From assembly GCA_013178295.1 (NCBI GenBank), contig JABLWW010000004.1:248001-312000 (forward strand): 64,000 nucleotides of DNA, written 5' to 3'. Positions 54,040-62,798 of this stretch are shown here, piece by piece; within the stretch, counting starts at the first letter, position 1; every line of letters begins with the position of its first letter. The position numbers and the translations under genes are program-made. Below the pieces are notes generated by a model. It had not been told where the DNA came from. It did no database searches and worked only from the letters and a program-made list of their open reading frames with translations. The DNA is from Anaerolineae bacterium. Lineage in GTDB: Bacteria; Chloroflexota; Anaerolineae; Anaerolineales; Anaerolineaceae.

Positions 54040-54681
54040 ATGGATCAACTCTCGCACATCGCGGATAAAATACACCTGTCTTTTGAAACCATCACCCGTG
54101 TACGCGACCAGGCATTGATTCAATCGCGCCAGGTGGTGGTGCACGCTGCCCATGCCATCCGTGCCATCCACCGTGAAGATCACGCCCAGGCACATAAAGA
54201 ACTGGAGCAGGCGCAGGCGTTAACCAAAGAACTGCGCCTGGTGTTAAGTGCCTATCCGTCTCTCTACTACGCAGGCTATACCCAGGACGCTATCAAAGAG
54301 TACGTGGAAGCCAGTATTACCTGCGCCTTGATCGAAAACCGACCTCTACCCTCGCCAGAGGAGCTCGAAGTCGAGTATGCCACTTACCTCAACGGTCTGG
54401 CAGAATCAAGCGGGGAGTTGCGCCGCCGCAGCCTGGATGTGATGCGCCAGAACCGCCTGGATGAGGCACAGCGGCTGCTGAACTGCATGGACGACATCTA
54501 CGCCGTCCTGGTAACCATGGACTATCCAGACGCAATCACCAACGGGCTGCGCCGCCAAACCGACCTGGTGCGTGGTATCCTGGAACGAACCCGCGGCGAT
54601 CTGACCATCAGTCAGCGCGAAGAACAACTCAAACAGGCGCTGGAAGCCTTTATGCTCCGTCTGGAACAAAAGCAGCGCTGA
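54040..54681 (+). CDS. Translin-family nucleic-acid-binding protein
   Basis: 213 residues, all-helical. It shows the translin signatures RPLPSPEELEVEYATYLNGL and YPDAITNGLRRQTDLVRG then LERTRGDLT. Translin binds single-stranded RNA/DNA as an octamer and, with TRAX, is a ribonuclease; bacterial members are rarely studied. No clear Shine-Dalgarno. It sits between ssb and a split Cas4-like nuclease, all on one strand with short gaps. Confidence 0.85.
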   Translation: MDQLSHIADKIHLSFETITRVRDQALIQSRQVVVHAAHAIRAIHREDHAQAHKELEQAQALTKELRLVLSAYPSLYYAGYTQDAIKEYVEASITCALIENRPLPSPEELEVEYATYLNGLAESSGELRRRSLDVMRQNRLDEAQRLLNCMDDIYAVLVTMDYPDAITNGLRRQTDLVRGILERTRGDLTISQREEQLKQALEAFMLRLEQKQR

Positions 54682-54682
54682 C

Positions 54683-54922
54683 ATGCGCGTCATCCGTGCC
54701 TCCGAATTGGGTTCTTTTTTGTTTTGCGCCCGCGCCTGGTGGTATCAACAGCAAGGGATGCCCCCGCAAAATCAGCATCAGTTGACGGCAGGGGTGCAGT
54801 TCCATCGCCAGCACGGTCGCCGGGTGCTGGCTGCCAGGCTGCTGACCGCGCTGGGGTGGACGCTATTGCTTATCGCCCTGATTTTGGTAACCGTCAGTCT
54901 GACCCTTCGATGGTTACAATAA
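54683..54922 (+). CDS. N-terminal half of split Cas4-like nuclease, membrane-anchored
   Basis: 79 residues. Residues 1-45 match the N-terminus of Cas4/RecB-type nucleases: ELGSFLFCARAWWY with one Cys (C15) where Cas4 has its first Fe-S ligand, and GVQFHRQHG with the motif-I His (H41). Residues ~53-75 are a single membrane span preceded by Arg residues, so the N-terminal part faces the cytoplasm. The start is 1 nt after the translin stop. The catalytic half is encoded by the next gene. Confidence 0.7.
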   Translation: MRVIRASELGSFLFCARAWWYQQQGMPPQNQHQLTAGVQFHRQHGRRVLAARLLTALGWTLLLIALILVTVSLTLRWLQ

Positions 54923-54943
54923 CCCTGCTGATGACAATTTCCC

Positions 54944-55465
54944 ATGACCATCTTGTTCCTAATACTGGCTGTCTTTCTCATCCTCCTGGCGCTGTTTCTA
55001 CTCCGTAAGGGATCACGCCAGCGTCAGGCTGCCGGATTACCCGCCGGACAAGTAGTGTATGAAGATACCAGCCAATGGTGCAAAAATGAAACACCATTAT
55101 ATGACTCCATGCTGCGCCTAACCGGTAAACCCGACTATCTGGTTAATGTAGGAGGCATCCCGATACCCGTCGAGGTCAAAAGCGGTCGAGCACCCGCCAC
55201 GCCCTATCCAGGGCACATTTATCAGCTTGCTGCCTATTGCCTGCTGATTGCCCGAACCACTGGAAAACGCCCCCCTTATGGCATCATCCATTACTCCAAT
55301 CGTACCTTTTCCATTGATTTCACTGATGCCATGGAAGAGGAATTGCTCAACCTTCTTGCCGAAATGCGGGCTTGCGAAAAACGCACCAACGTTGACCGCT
55401 CTCATAAAGACGCCGCTCGCTGCGCCCACTGTGGCTACCGCTCTGCCTGCGAGCAGCGGTTGTAA
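54944..55465 (+). CDS. Catalytic half of split Cas4-like PD-(D/E)XK nuclease, membrane-anchored
   Basis: 173 residues. One N-terminal membrane span (~3-20) followed by RKGSRQR (cytoplasmic side), then a PD-(D/E)XK domain: GKPDYLV (D64), VEVKSG (E77, K79) and QLAAY (Q94, Y98). The C-terminus has C160-x2-C163-x5-C169, the three C-terminal Fe-S ligands of Cas4. The fourth ligand (C15) and motif-I His are on the preceding protein, so the two would need to assemble into one nuclease. No cas genes or CRISPR arrays are nearby. Confidence 0.78.
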   Translation: MTILFLILAVFLILLALFLLRKGSRQRQAAGLPAGQVVYEDTSQWCKNETPLYDSMLRLTGKPDYLVNVGGIPIPVEVKSGRAPATPYPGHIYQLAAYCLLIARTTGKRPPYGIIHYSNRTFSIDFTDAMEEELLNLLAEMRACEKRTNVDRSHKDAARCAHCGYRSACEQRL

Positions 55466-55491
55466 GGCTGTTTCATAATATAATAGGGGCT

Positions 55492-56376
55492 ATGCAACAA
55501 CGACCTTCCCCCCCGCGTCGATTTGCCATCGGTGTTCACCCTGAATTGGCAACAGCCAATACGGTCGCCAGGCAAATTAAGCATGCACTCCTGGAACAGG
55601 GCGCCGCAGAGGTATTCCTGGCACCCCTCAACAACCAGGAATTACGCCAGCTCGTTTCCGGCGGAAAATTTGATGCACTGATTGCCGTCGGAGGAGACGG
55701 CACCATGCTGCGTGCCGGGCATCTCTGTGCGCCACAGGGCATCCCCATCATGGGTATCAATGTGGGGCACTTTGGGTTTCTCATCGAAGTGCAGCACAAT
55801 CAATGGCAAAGCAAACTTTCCGATTTGTTGCAAGGCAAATACCGCGTCGAAAACCGCATGATGTTGCGCGCCGAGCACTGGCATCAAAACCAAAAGATGG
55901 GGAGCTGGGATGTGCTCAATGAAGTCATCGCATGCCGTGGAAATTTTGTGCGCCCGGTGCGTTTGCGCGCAGAGGTGGACGGCTTTTTGCTTGCCAATTA
56001 TGTCGCCGATGGTTTGATCATCGCCACGCCAACCGGTTCAACCGCTTACGCCCTGGCAGCTGGTGGTCCGATTATGCCCCCCGACCTGCGCAACATTCTT
56101 ATCATCCCGGTTGCCCCGCATCTATCTATTGACCGCGCCGTGATTCTCCCTGAAGGGGCACAGGTCAGTGTGCATGTGCGCACCAACCACGAAGCGGTGA
56201 TGAGCGTTGACGGGCACCAGCCCATCATCATGCAAGATGGAGACGAAATCCGCGCCGCCACCGGACCAAACGTGGTTTCCTTCATCCGCTTTGAAGACCC
56301 GGGCTATTTTTACTGCAACTTGACAAAGTACATGGAGAAAAACCCCGTTACAGGAGACCTGGATGGAAAATCCTGA
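55492..56376 (+). CDS. nadK: NAD kinase
   Basis: 294 residues with GGDGTMLRAGHL and the second core TPTGSTAYALAAGGP. Makes NADP from NAD. A TATAAT box (55479-55484) ends 7 nt before the ATG with no Shine-Dalgarno, indicating a leaderless mRNA. Its 3' end overlaps the next gene by 14 nt. Confidence 0.95.
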   Translation: MQQRPSPPRRFAIGVHPELATANTVARQIKHALLEQGAAEVFLAPLNNQELRQLVSGGKFDALIAVGGDGTMLRAGHLCAPQGIPIMGINVGHFGFLIEVQHNQWQSKLSDLLQGKYRVENRMMLRAEHWHQNQKMGSWDVLNEVIACRGNFVRPVRLRAEVDGFLLANYVADGLIIATPTGSTAYALAAGGPIMPPDLRNILIIPVAPHLSIDRAVILPEGAQVSVHVRTNHEAVMSVDGHQPIIMQDGDEIRAATGPNVVSFIRFEDPGYFYCNLTKYMEKNPVTGDLDGKS

Positions 56377-56896
56377 CCTTCCCGCCCCCCCCGAAAAGGT
56401 GTACTGTGTCAACCACCCCCAGCGCGAAACCCTGTTGCGCTGTAACCGCTGCGAGCAGCCCATCTGCATCCAGTGTGCTGTCCTGACCCCTACAGGGTAT
56501 CGCTGTAAAAACTGTGTGCGCAGTCAGCAAAAAAGTTTTGAAACCGCCCAGTGGATAGATTACCCAATGGCAATCATCATCTCAGGGTTGATTGCCTTTG
56601 GTGGCAGCATTGTAGCCTCTCTGCCAGTCATTGGTTTTCTGGCGCTCTTTATTGGTCCACTGGTGGGGATGCTGATCTCCGAGGCAGTACGGCGCGTGGT
56701 GGGCAAGCGTCGTTCCAAACTGCTTTTTCAACTGGCAACCGCTGCGGCAGTAGTGGGCTGCCTGCCCATGCTCCTGCCCTCATTGCTTGCTCTGCTGATG
56801 GGTGGATTTTCGCTGGCAATCCTCTGGCAGGGTCTGTACACTTTTCTGGTTGCTAGCACGGTGTATTACCGCCTCAGCGGAATCCGGGTACGATAA
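56363..56896 (+). CDS. B-box-like zinc finger membrane protein
   Basis: 177 residues. The N-terminal ~50 hold a B-box-like zinc finger (CVNHPQR...CNRCEQPICIQC...CKNC), followed by four hydrophobic segments. Function unknown; such proteins are common beside recN or rhomboid genes in Chloroflexota and Actinobacteria. AGGAG precedes the ATG. recN starts 9 nt downstream. Confidence 0.82.
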   Translation: MENPDLPAPPEKVYCVNHPQRETLLRCNRCEQPICIQCAVLTPTGYRCKNCVRSQQKSFETAQWIDYPMAIIISGLIAFGGSIVASLPVIGFLALFIGPLVGMLISEAVRRVVGKRRSKLLFQLATAAAVVGCLPMLLPSLLALLMGGFSLAILWQGLYTFLVASTVYYRLSGIRVR

Positions 56897-56905
56897 GCGC
56901 AAACC

Positions 56906-58636
56906 ATGTTAACCGAACTGAGAATTGACAATTTTGCCATTATAGAGCACCTGGTTCTGGAGTTTAAGCCCGGGCTGACTACCTTTACCGGCGAAACCGG
57001 GGCTGGCAAATCCATCATCCTGGATGCCATCACAGCCGTCCTGGGTGGCAAAATAGACCAGACCGCGCTGCGCAGCGGGACAGAACGGGCACAAATAGAA
57101 GCGGTTTTCGAGATACCCGCTCAGAACCGCGCCGAAATTCATGAACTGCTCAAAAAAGAAGACCTCCTCGACGACCCCGACCTGGTCACACTGGGGCGTG
57201 AATTACGCCGTGAGGGGCGCAGCACCTGCCGCATTAATGGGCGCAGCGTCAATTCTAACCTGTTGCGCGAAATCGGCAGCTATCTGGTGGATATTCATGG
57301 GCAGTCCGAACACCTTTCGCTGCTACATGTACGCCAGCATCTTGGGCTTCTCGACCGCTATGCTGGCAGCGAGAAGCCGCTGGCCGGTTATCAACAAACC
57401 TATCAGCAGCTGCAAATCCTGCGTCGCGAACTGAGTGCTCTGCGTCAAACTGAACAGGACGCGCTGCGTCTAACAGACCTTTACAACTTCCAGATACAGG
57501 AAATTGAAGCCGCTCATCTGCGGGCAGGCGAGGAAACCTCCCTGCGCCAGGAACGCGACCGTCTGGCAAATGCCGAGAACCTGGCAGCACTGGCGCAAAA
57601 AAGTATCCTGCTCCTGGAAGAAGGAAGCCCTGAAACGCCTTCCCTCTCTGATATGCTTGGCGAGGTCTCTCAGGCGCTGGCAGCTTTGAGCAAGATAGAC
57701 CATACCCAGTCCCACCTGCGGGAGCATATCGAAGCCATCGAAGAGCAAATCGGTGATATTGCCCACGCGTTGCGCAGCTATCTGGAGCAAATCGAGTACA
57801 ATCCGCGCCGTCTGGAACAGGTGGAAGAACGCCTGGCATTAATACACACACTGACACGCAAATATGGTGGCAGCATCGAATCTGTCTTAGCTTACGCAGC
57901 AGAAGCACGCCAGAAGCTCGACAACATCACCCACGCCAGCGAACGCATCACTGAAATGGAAAAGCAGGAAACCCAACTGCTTACCGCCATCGCTCAACAG
58001 GGCGCTGAGCTTTCGCAGCTGCGCCGCCAGGCGGCTGAAAAACTCTCTGAGGCAGTTGAAAAAGAGCTGGCTGACCTGAATATGCGCGGGGCGCGCTTTA
58101 TGGTGGATATACAGTACCGCGATGACACGCAAGGCGTTTGGATAGGAGACCGCTGCGTCAACTTTGACAGCAGTGGGCTTGATCAGGTGGAATTCCTGAT
58201 TGCACCCAACCCCGGCGAGGGCTTTAAACCACTGGCAAAAACAGCCTCTGGCGGCGAAACCTCGCGCCTGATGCTGGCTTTAAAAAATGTCCTCACCCGC
58301 GCCGATTGCATCCCTACCTTGATCTTTGACGAGATTGACCAGGGCATCGGCGGGCGTGTGGGAATGGTCGTTGGGCAAAAGCTCTGGCAACTTGCCAGGC
58401 AGCATCAGGTACTATGTGTTACACATCTGCCGCAACTGGCTGCCTTTGGTGATCAACACCTGCGCGTTCAAAAACAGGTGATTGACGGGAGAACAACTAC
58501 CCAGGTCGAAGTGCTTGGCGAAGAGAGCCGCCTAAACGAGCTGGCACAGATGCTTGGCGGCTTGAGCGAAGCAAACCGCAACGCCGCACACGAAACGTTG
58601 CAAACAGCTCGCGCACAACGCGACAGCCTGTTATAA
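56906..58636 (+). CDS. recN: DNA repair protein RecN
   Basis: 576 residues, SMC-like: Walker A GETGAGKSIIL near the N-terminus, a coiled-coil middle, signature SGGETSRLMLAL and Walker B TLIFDEIDQGIGG. RecN loads at double-strand breaks. Confidence 0.96.
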   Translation: MLTELRIDNFAIIEHLVLEFKPGLTTFTGETGAGKSIILDAITAVLGGKIDQTALRSGTERAQIEAVFEIPAQNRAEIHELLKKEDLLDDPDLVTLGRELRREGRSTCRINGRSVNSNLLREIGSYLVDIHGQSEHLSLLHVRQHLGLLDRYAGSEKPLAGYQQTYQQLQILRRELSALRQTEQDALRLTDLYNFQIQEIEAAHLRAGEETSLRQERDRLANAENLAALAQKSILLLEEGSPETPSLSDMLGEVSQALAALSKIDHTQSHLREHIEAIEEQIGDIAHALRSYLEQIEYNPRRLEQVEERLALIHTLTRKYGGSIESVLAYAAEARQKLDNITHASERITEMEKQETQLLTAIAQQGAELSQLRRQAAEKLSEAVEKELADLNMRGARFMVDIQYRDDTQGVWIGDRCVNFDSSGLDQVEFLIAPNPGEGFKPLAKTASGGETSRLMLALKNVLTRADCIPTLIFDEIDQGIGGRVGMVVGQKLWQLARQHQVLCVTHLPQLAAFGDQHLRVQKQVIDGRTTTQVEVLGEESRLNELAQMLGGLSEANRNAAHETLQTARAQRDSLL

Positions 58637-58678
58637 CGCCCGGGTTCACTAGCAATCAGTGTTATAATTTTCCCAAAT

Positions 58679-59455
58679 ATGCTTACAAAAAAGTCTGCTG
58701 TTGTCATTGGCTTGATGTTCTTACTGCTTATGCTGGGGATGGCATTGCCTGTTTCGGCAAACCGGGCACTTCCACAAGCAAACTATCAAACCCCCACACC
58801 CAACGCAGAAGGACGCATCCTCTACATTGTTCAGGCAGGCGACACCTGCTTGAGTATCTCCCTGTGGACAGGGATAGATCAGAATACGCTGCGCCAGCTC
58901 AACAACCTGGATGAAAACTGCACCATCCTGGAAGGCCAGGCGTTATTACTTGGTATCTACCAGACGCCCACCCCCCAGCCAGGTGTACCCCCAACACCCG
59001 AACCGCAGCAGCCCACGCCCACGCCTTTCAAAGGCAGCGGCAACATCTGCATTTACCTGTTTGAAGACATTAACGGCAACGGCATCCCCGAAACAGGAGA
59101 GTCACCACTGGCGGGCGGAGCAATCAGCATCACCGATCGAGACGGGCTGTTATCCAAAACAGGGGATACCGTTAACAAACCTGACCCGCTATGCTTCGAG
59201 GATTTGCCAGAGGGGGATTACAACATCAGCGTAGCGCCGCCGCAGGGGTACAACCCCACCACCATCATGAATTATCCCCTTACACTGGCAGCAGGCGACA
59301 AAGCACTTGTGGATTTTGGCGCCCAGCTCAGTTCAGCTGCCGTCCCGCCAGCCCCCAGCGAAGGGGGGCGCTCCCCGTTGCTGGCAATCTTCGGCGCTGT
59401 GCTTGTCCTGGCAGGAATCGGGCTGGGCATTTATCTCTTGATACAGAAACGCTAA
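58679..59455 (+). CDS. LysM and SdrD-like B-domain cell-surface protein
   Basis: 258 residues. Signal peptide (~1-27), LysM domain (~48-92, VQAGDTCLSISLWTGI), Pro/Thr linker, an SdrD B-like domain (~118-215) with a calcium-type loop DINGNGIPETGESPL, and a C-terminal membrane anchor (AIFGAVLVLAGIGLGIYLL). A TATAAT box lies 10 nt before the ATG. Probably an envelope-bound surface protein. Confidence 0.84.
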   Translation: MLTKKSAVVIGLMFLLLMLGMALPVSANRALPQANYQTPTPNAEGRILYIVQAGDTCLSISLWTGIDQNTLRQLNNLDENCTILEGQALLLGIYQTPTPQPGVPPTPEPQQPTPTPFKGSGNICIYLFEDINGNGIPETGESPLAGGAISITDRDGLLSKTGDTVNKPDPLCFEDLPEGDYNISVAPPQGYNPTTIMNYPLTLAAGDKALVDFGAQLSSAAVPPAPSEGGRSPLLAIFGAVLVLAGIGLGIYLLIQKR

Positions 59456-59541
59456 ACCCGTTTTGAATTTTAAGGTGCGCCATCGACATCCGTCCTCTAG
59501 CCTGGTACGACATCGTTAAGATTTTCAGGTATCGCCATTTA

Positions 59542-60432
59542 TTGCTCCCCCTGGATAGCGCACAATTGTTGACGCAGGGCGATCCGCTGGGCGTGGGTGC
59601 TTTCATCAGACATTTGCATCCGGACTACGGCACCTATACCGGGGTTGGGAACGCCCCATCGTTGAAAACGCCACTCATCGGGCAAATCCATTATACCGAA
59701 GGAGCACGCTCCGCCCGTCTTTCATTTCTCCTGCCATCTTCATACGCCGAAAAACCTGAAATGGTACAGCTTGTCGAGGCGCTTGCCATTCAGGCTGGCA
59801 AATGGGGAGCCTTTAACCTGCTGGCAGAGGTGGATGAGGACAGCCCAGCCTTTATAACCCTGCGCAAAGCCGGGTTCAGCGTCTATGCCCGGCAGCGCGT
59901 GTGGCAGCTTCCATTCACGGGCACACAGGAAAACGAGTTTACTTCACAATGGCAACCGGTAAGTGCAGGTGATGAAGTCTCGATTCGCAATCTGGCGCAG
60001 CTACTGGCGCCGCCGATTGTGCAAAGCGCCGAACTCTTTCCTTCCAACCGCGCCGCCGGTCTGGTGTACTACCAATCCGGCGAGATCATGGCGTATGTTG
60101 AAAACGCTTTTGGCCCACGCGGTATTTTTCTGCTCCCCCTGCTGCACCCCGCTATTGAAGATGTCGGCGGCTTGTTGCTGGGGCTTGACCGTCATCTCTT
60201 CCCCCTGTTCATGCGCCCGGTATACCTTTCGGTGCGCTCTTACCAGGCATGGATTGAAAGCGCCCTTGAAAAACTTGAATGGCGGGCGTCCCAAAGCCAG
60301 GCACTGATGGTCAAACATCTGACCCGCCCACAGCCCATTTTCGCCTCAAGCGTCCGTCTGGTTGCCTCTGAAGGGCGTCAAATCGAGCCAACGGTGCCCA
60401 TCCTTAAACCCTGTGTGCCGGAAAATCATTAA
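59542..60432 (+). CDS. GNAT-like protein of unknown function, start uncertain
   Basis: 296 residues from a TTG; two GNAT-like halves are suggested by repeated strand-helix patterns, but the acetyl-CoA loop is weak. The in-frame sequence upstream (IDIRPLAWYDIVKIFRYRHL) looks like the true N-terminus of a GNAT protein and stays open to 59464, yet contains no ATG, GTG or TTG. An ATC at 59482 with AAGGTG upstream is a possible rare start. Confidence 0.65.
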   Translation: MLPLDSAQLLTQGDPLGVGAFIRHLHPDYGTYTGVGNAPSLKTPLIGQIHYTEGARSARLSFLLPSSYAEKPEMVQLVEALAIQAGKWGAFNLLAEVDEDSPAFITLRKAGFSVYARQRVWQLPFTGTQENEFTSQWQPVSAGDEVSIRNLAQLLAPPIVQSAELFPSNRAAGLVYYQSGEIMAYVENAFGPRGIFLLPLLHPAIEDVGGLLLGLDRHLFPLFMRPVYLSVRSYQAWIESALEKLEWRASQSQALMVKHLTRPQPIFASSVRLVASEGRQIEPTVPILKPCVPENH

Positions 60433-60495
60433 AATGTTCTTAACAATTTTCTTATTTCGTTTTATCTTTTTTATGATAAATTAAGAAAATAAAGT

Positions 60496-62121
60496 ATGGT
60501 TCAAAAACAAATCACCGATGATATCCAGGCACTGTTGGATGTCCTTCCTCCGCCTATTGCACAGGCAGTAGAACGAGTAGACAATTTTGACAATCTGCTG
60601 GAAATCATTCTCGACTTGGGGCGCCCGCCGCTGGCACTGTTTGTCAACGGTGAGGTTGTTCTTTGCGAAAATGAGATCACCCGTCAGGACATTGACAGCG
60701 TCGTAAACAAAATAGGCGAATTTGACGCCGATAACCGCGCCGGTATGGAGCGCACACTACACTGTATTTCCGCCATCCGCAACCGGAGGGGGCATATCGT
60801 AGGTCTAACCTGCCGCGTGGGTCGGGCTGTCTATGGCACCATTGACATCATCGAAGACCTGATCGAATCGGGCAACAGTATTCTCATCCTTGGCAAGCCG
60901 GGCATCGGCAAAACCACCATGCTGCGCGAAGCCGCACGCATCCTTGCCCAGAAAAAACGCGTGGTGATCGTAGATACCTCGAACGAAATCGGCGGCGATG
61001 GCGATGTACCTCACCCTGCTGTGGGACATGCCCGCCGTATGCAGGTTGCCAAACCCTCCCTGCAGCATGAAGTGATGATCGAGGCAGTTGAAAATCACAA
61101 CCCCGAGGTCATCGTGATTGACGAAATCGGGCGTGAGCTTGAAGCAGTTGCAGCGCGCACGATTGCCGAGCGCGGCGTGCAGCTGATTGGCACAGCACAC
61201 GGGCGCACGCTGGAAAACCTGCTGCTCAACCCCACGCTGTCCGACCTGGTAGGCGGCATCGAGTCGGTTACCCTTTCCGATGAAGAAGCCCGCCGACGCG
61301 GCACACAAAAAACGGTTCTCGAACGGCGCGCGCCGCCCACGTTTGACATCCTGATTGAAATTCAGGAACGCGACCGTCTGGTCGTTCATCTCGATGTCGC
61401 CTCTGCTGTGGACGCACTTCTGCGGGGAATGCCCCTCCAGGCAGAAGTGCGTTACCGCGACCAAAACAAAGAAATCCACATCGAAAAACCCCAGGCCGCC
61501 CCTCTGCCTCGTTCAACAGCACAGGGCTTGCGACGTTCCAATGGCAACAATACTGCCTCCCGTCCGACAAAAACATACACACAAAATGGCACAGCGCAAT
61601 ACCTGACCGGTCAAAGCGAAGAACAAGCATATCTCCCAGACAGCTTGTATGGACGCCTTGACCCAGTACGCATCTTTCCGTACGGGGTGGCGCGCAACCG
61701 CCTGACCCAAGCGGCCAAACGTTTGGGCGTCCCTGTCCTCGTCGTCCACGACATCGGTGAAGCGCAAATTGTTATGACCTTGCGCGCTTACTACCGAAAC
61801 CGTCAGCAAACGATCACCGACGCTGAACACCGCGGCCTGCCCATCTACGTGCTGCGCTCCAACACCGTCAGCCAGATTGAGAACTCGCTGGCAGAAATTT
61901 TCAACCTTGCCTCACAGCCGCAACAGAACAACTGGGAAGAAACGACTGTACAAACACAGGCTGCGATTGAAGCCGTGCTCAACGGACGGCGCTGGGTAGA
62001 TTTGCCGCCCGCACCCGCCACAATCCGCCGTATACAGCACGAACTGGCACGTCAGGCACAGCTTATTTCCCACTCCTACGGCAAAGAGCCAAACCGCCGC
62101 GTGCGCATTTTTCGTGAATAA
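60496..62121 (+). CDS. R3H/SpoIIIAA-like nucleic-acid-binding ATPase
   Basis: 541 residues: AAA-type ATPase domain with Walker A GKPGIGKTTMLR and VIVIDEIGRELEA, of the Ycf45/SpoIIIAA type (~30-340), an intermediate domain, and a C-terminal R3H domain ending in EPNRRVRIF that binds single-stranded nucleic acid. TATGAT lies 18 nt before the ATG. tmk follows 27 nt later. Confidence 0.88.
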   Translation: MVQKQITDDIQALLDVLPPPIAQAVERVDNFDNLLEIILDLGRPPLALFVNGEVVLCENEITRQDIDSVVNKIGEFDADNRAGMERTLHCISAIRNRRGHIVGLTCRVGRAVYGTIDIIEDLIESGNSILILGKPGIGKTTMLREAARILAQKKRVVIVDTSNEIGGDGDVPHPAVGHARRMQVAKPSLQHEVMIEAVENHNPEVIVIDEIGRELEAVAARTIAERGVQLIGTAHGRTLENLLLNPTLSDLVGGIESVTLSDEEARRRGTQKTVLERRAPPTFDILIEIQERDRLVVHLDVASAVDALLRGMPLQAEVRYRDQNKEIHIEKPQAAPLPRSTAQGLRRSNGNNTASRPTKTYTQNGTAQYLTGQSEEQAYLPDSLYGRLDPVRIFPYGVARNRLTQAAKRLGVPVLVVHDIGEAQIVMTLRAYYRNRQQTITDAEHRGLPIYVLRSNTVSQIENSLAEIFNLASQPQQNNWEETTVQTQAAIEAVLNGRRWVDLPPAPATIRRIQHELARQAQLISHSYGKEPNRRVRIFRE

Positions 62122-62148
62122 GCATGTTAGTGTAGTACAATAAAGCGC

Positions 62149-62787
62149 ATGTTTATTACTCTGGAAGGGCCTGACGGCAGCGGCAAGACTTCACAGATCA
62201 ACCCCCTGGCGGAATTTTTGCGTCAGCAGGGGTATGCTGTTTTCACAACCCGCGAGCCCGGCGGCACACCCATTGGCGACCAGATCCGTACCGTCCTCAT
62301 GAACCTTGAGAACACCGCCATGCACCCGCGCACCGAGACGCTGCTGTTTTGCGCCTCGCGTGCCCAACTGGTCGAAGAAGTCATACGCCCCCATCTGGCA
62401 AAAGGCGAAATCGTGATTTGCGACCGCTACGCAGATTCCACACTCGCCTATCAGGGGTACGGGCACGGCAAAGACCTGGCGCAACTGCGGCTGCTGCTCG
62501 ACTACGCCACAGGCGGACTCACCCCAGATTTGACCCTGTTGCTGGATATCGAAACTGAGCAAGGGCTACGCCGACGACAGACCGCTGGCAGCGAATGGAA
62601 CCGACTGGACGCTTACGAAATTGAATTACACCGCCGTGTGCGCAACGGCTATCTCGAACTGGCGCGCCAGGAGCCCCAGCGCTGGTGCGTGCTGGATGCC
62701 AGCCAGCCCACTGAAGCGGTGCAGGCAGCATTGCGTGAGCTTGTCATGCGCCGGATGCCGCCAGCGCATACTCTTAACGTTAGATAA
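62149..62787 (+). CDS. tmk: Thymidylate kinase
   Basis: 212 residues: P-loop EGPDGSGKTSQ, TREPGGTPIGDQIR, and the DRYADSTLAYQGYG motif. Phosphorylates dTMP. TACAAT (62136-62141) ends 7 nt before the ATG with no Shine-Dalgarno, as in nadK and maf; a leaderless transcript is likely. Confidence 0.95.
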   Translation: MFITLEGPDGSGKTSQINPLAEFLRQQGYAVFTTREPGGTPIGDQIRTVLMNLENTAMHPRTETLLFCASRAQLVEEVIRPHLAKGEIVICDRYADSTLAYQGYGHGKDLAQLRLLLDYATGGLTPDLTLLLDIETEQGLRRRQTAGSEWNRLDAYEIELHRRVRNGYLELARQEPQRWCVLDASQPTEAVQAALRELVMRRMPPAHTLNVR

Positions 62788-62798
62788 GGACAATTACC

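Noticed and set aside
54683-55465. The two Cas4-like genes as one gene broken by a frameshift or nonsense mutation
   Set aside because: Both are in the same frame but three in-frame stop codons (TAA, TGA, TGA) lie between them, and each half has its own well-formed membrane span with fitting charges. A single mutation cannot explain this.
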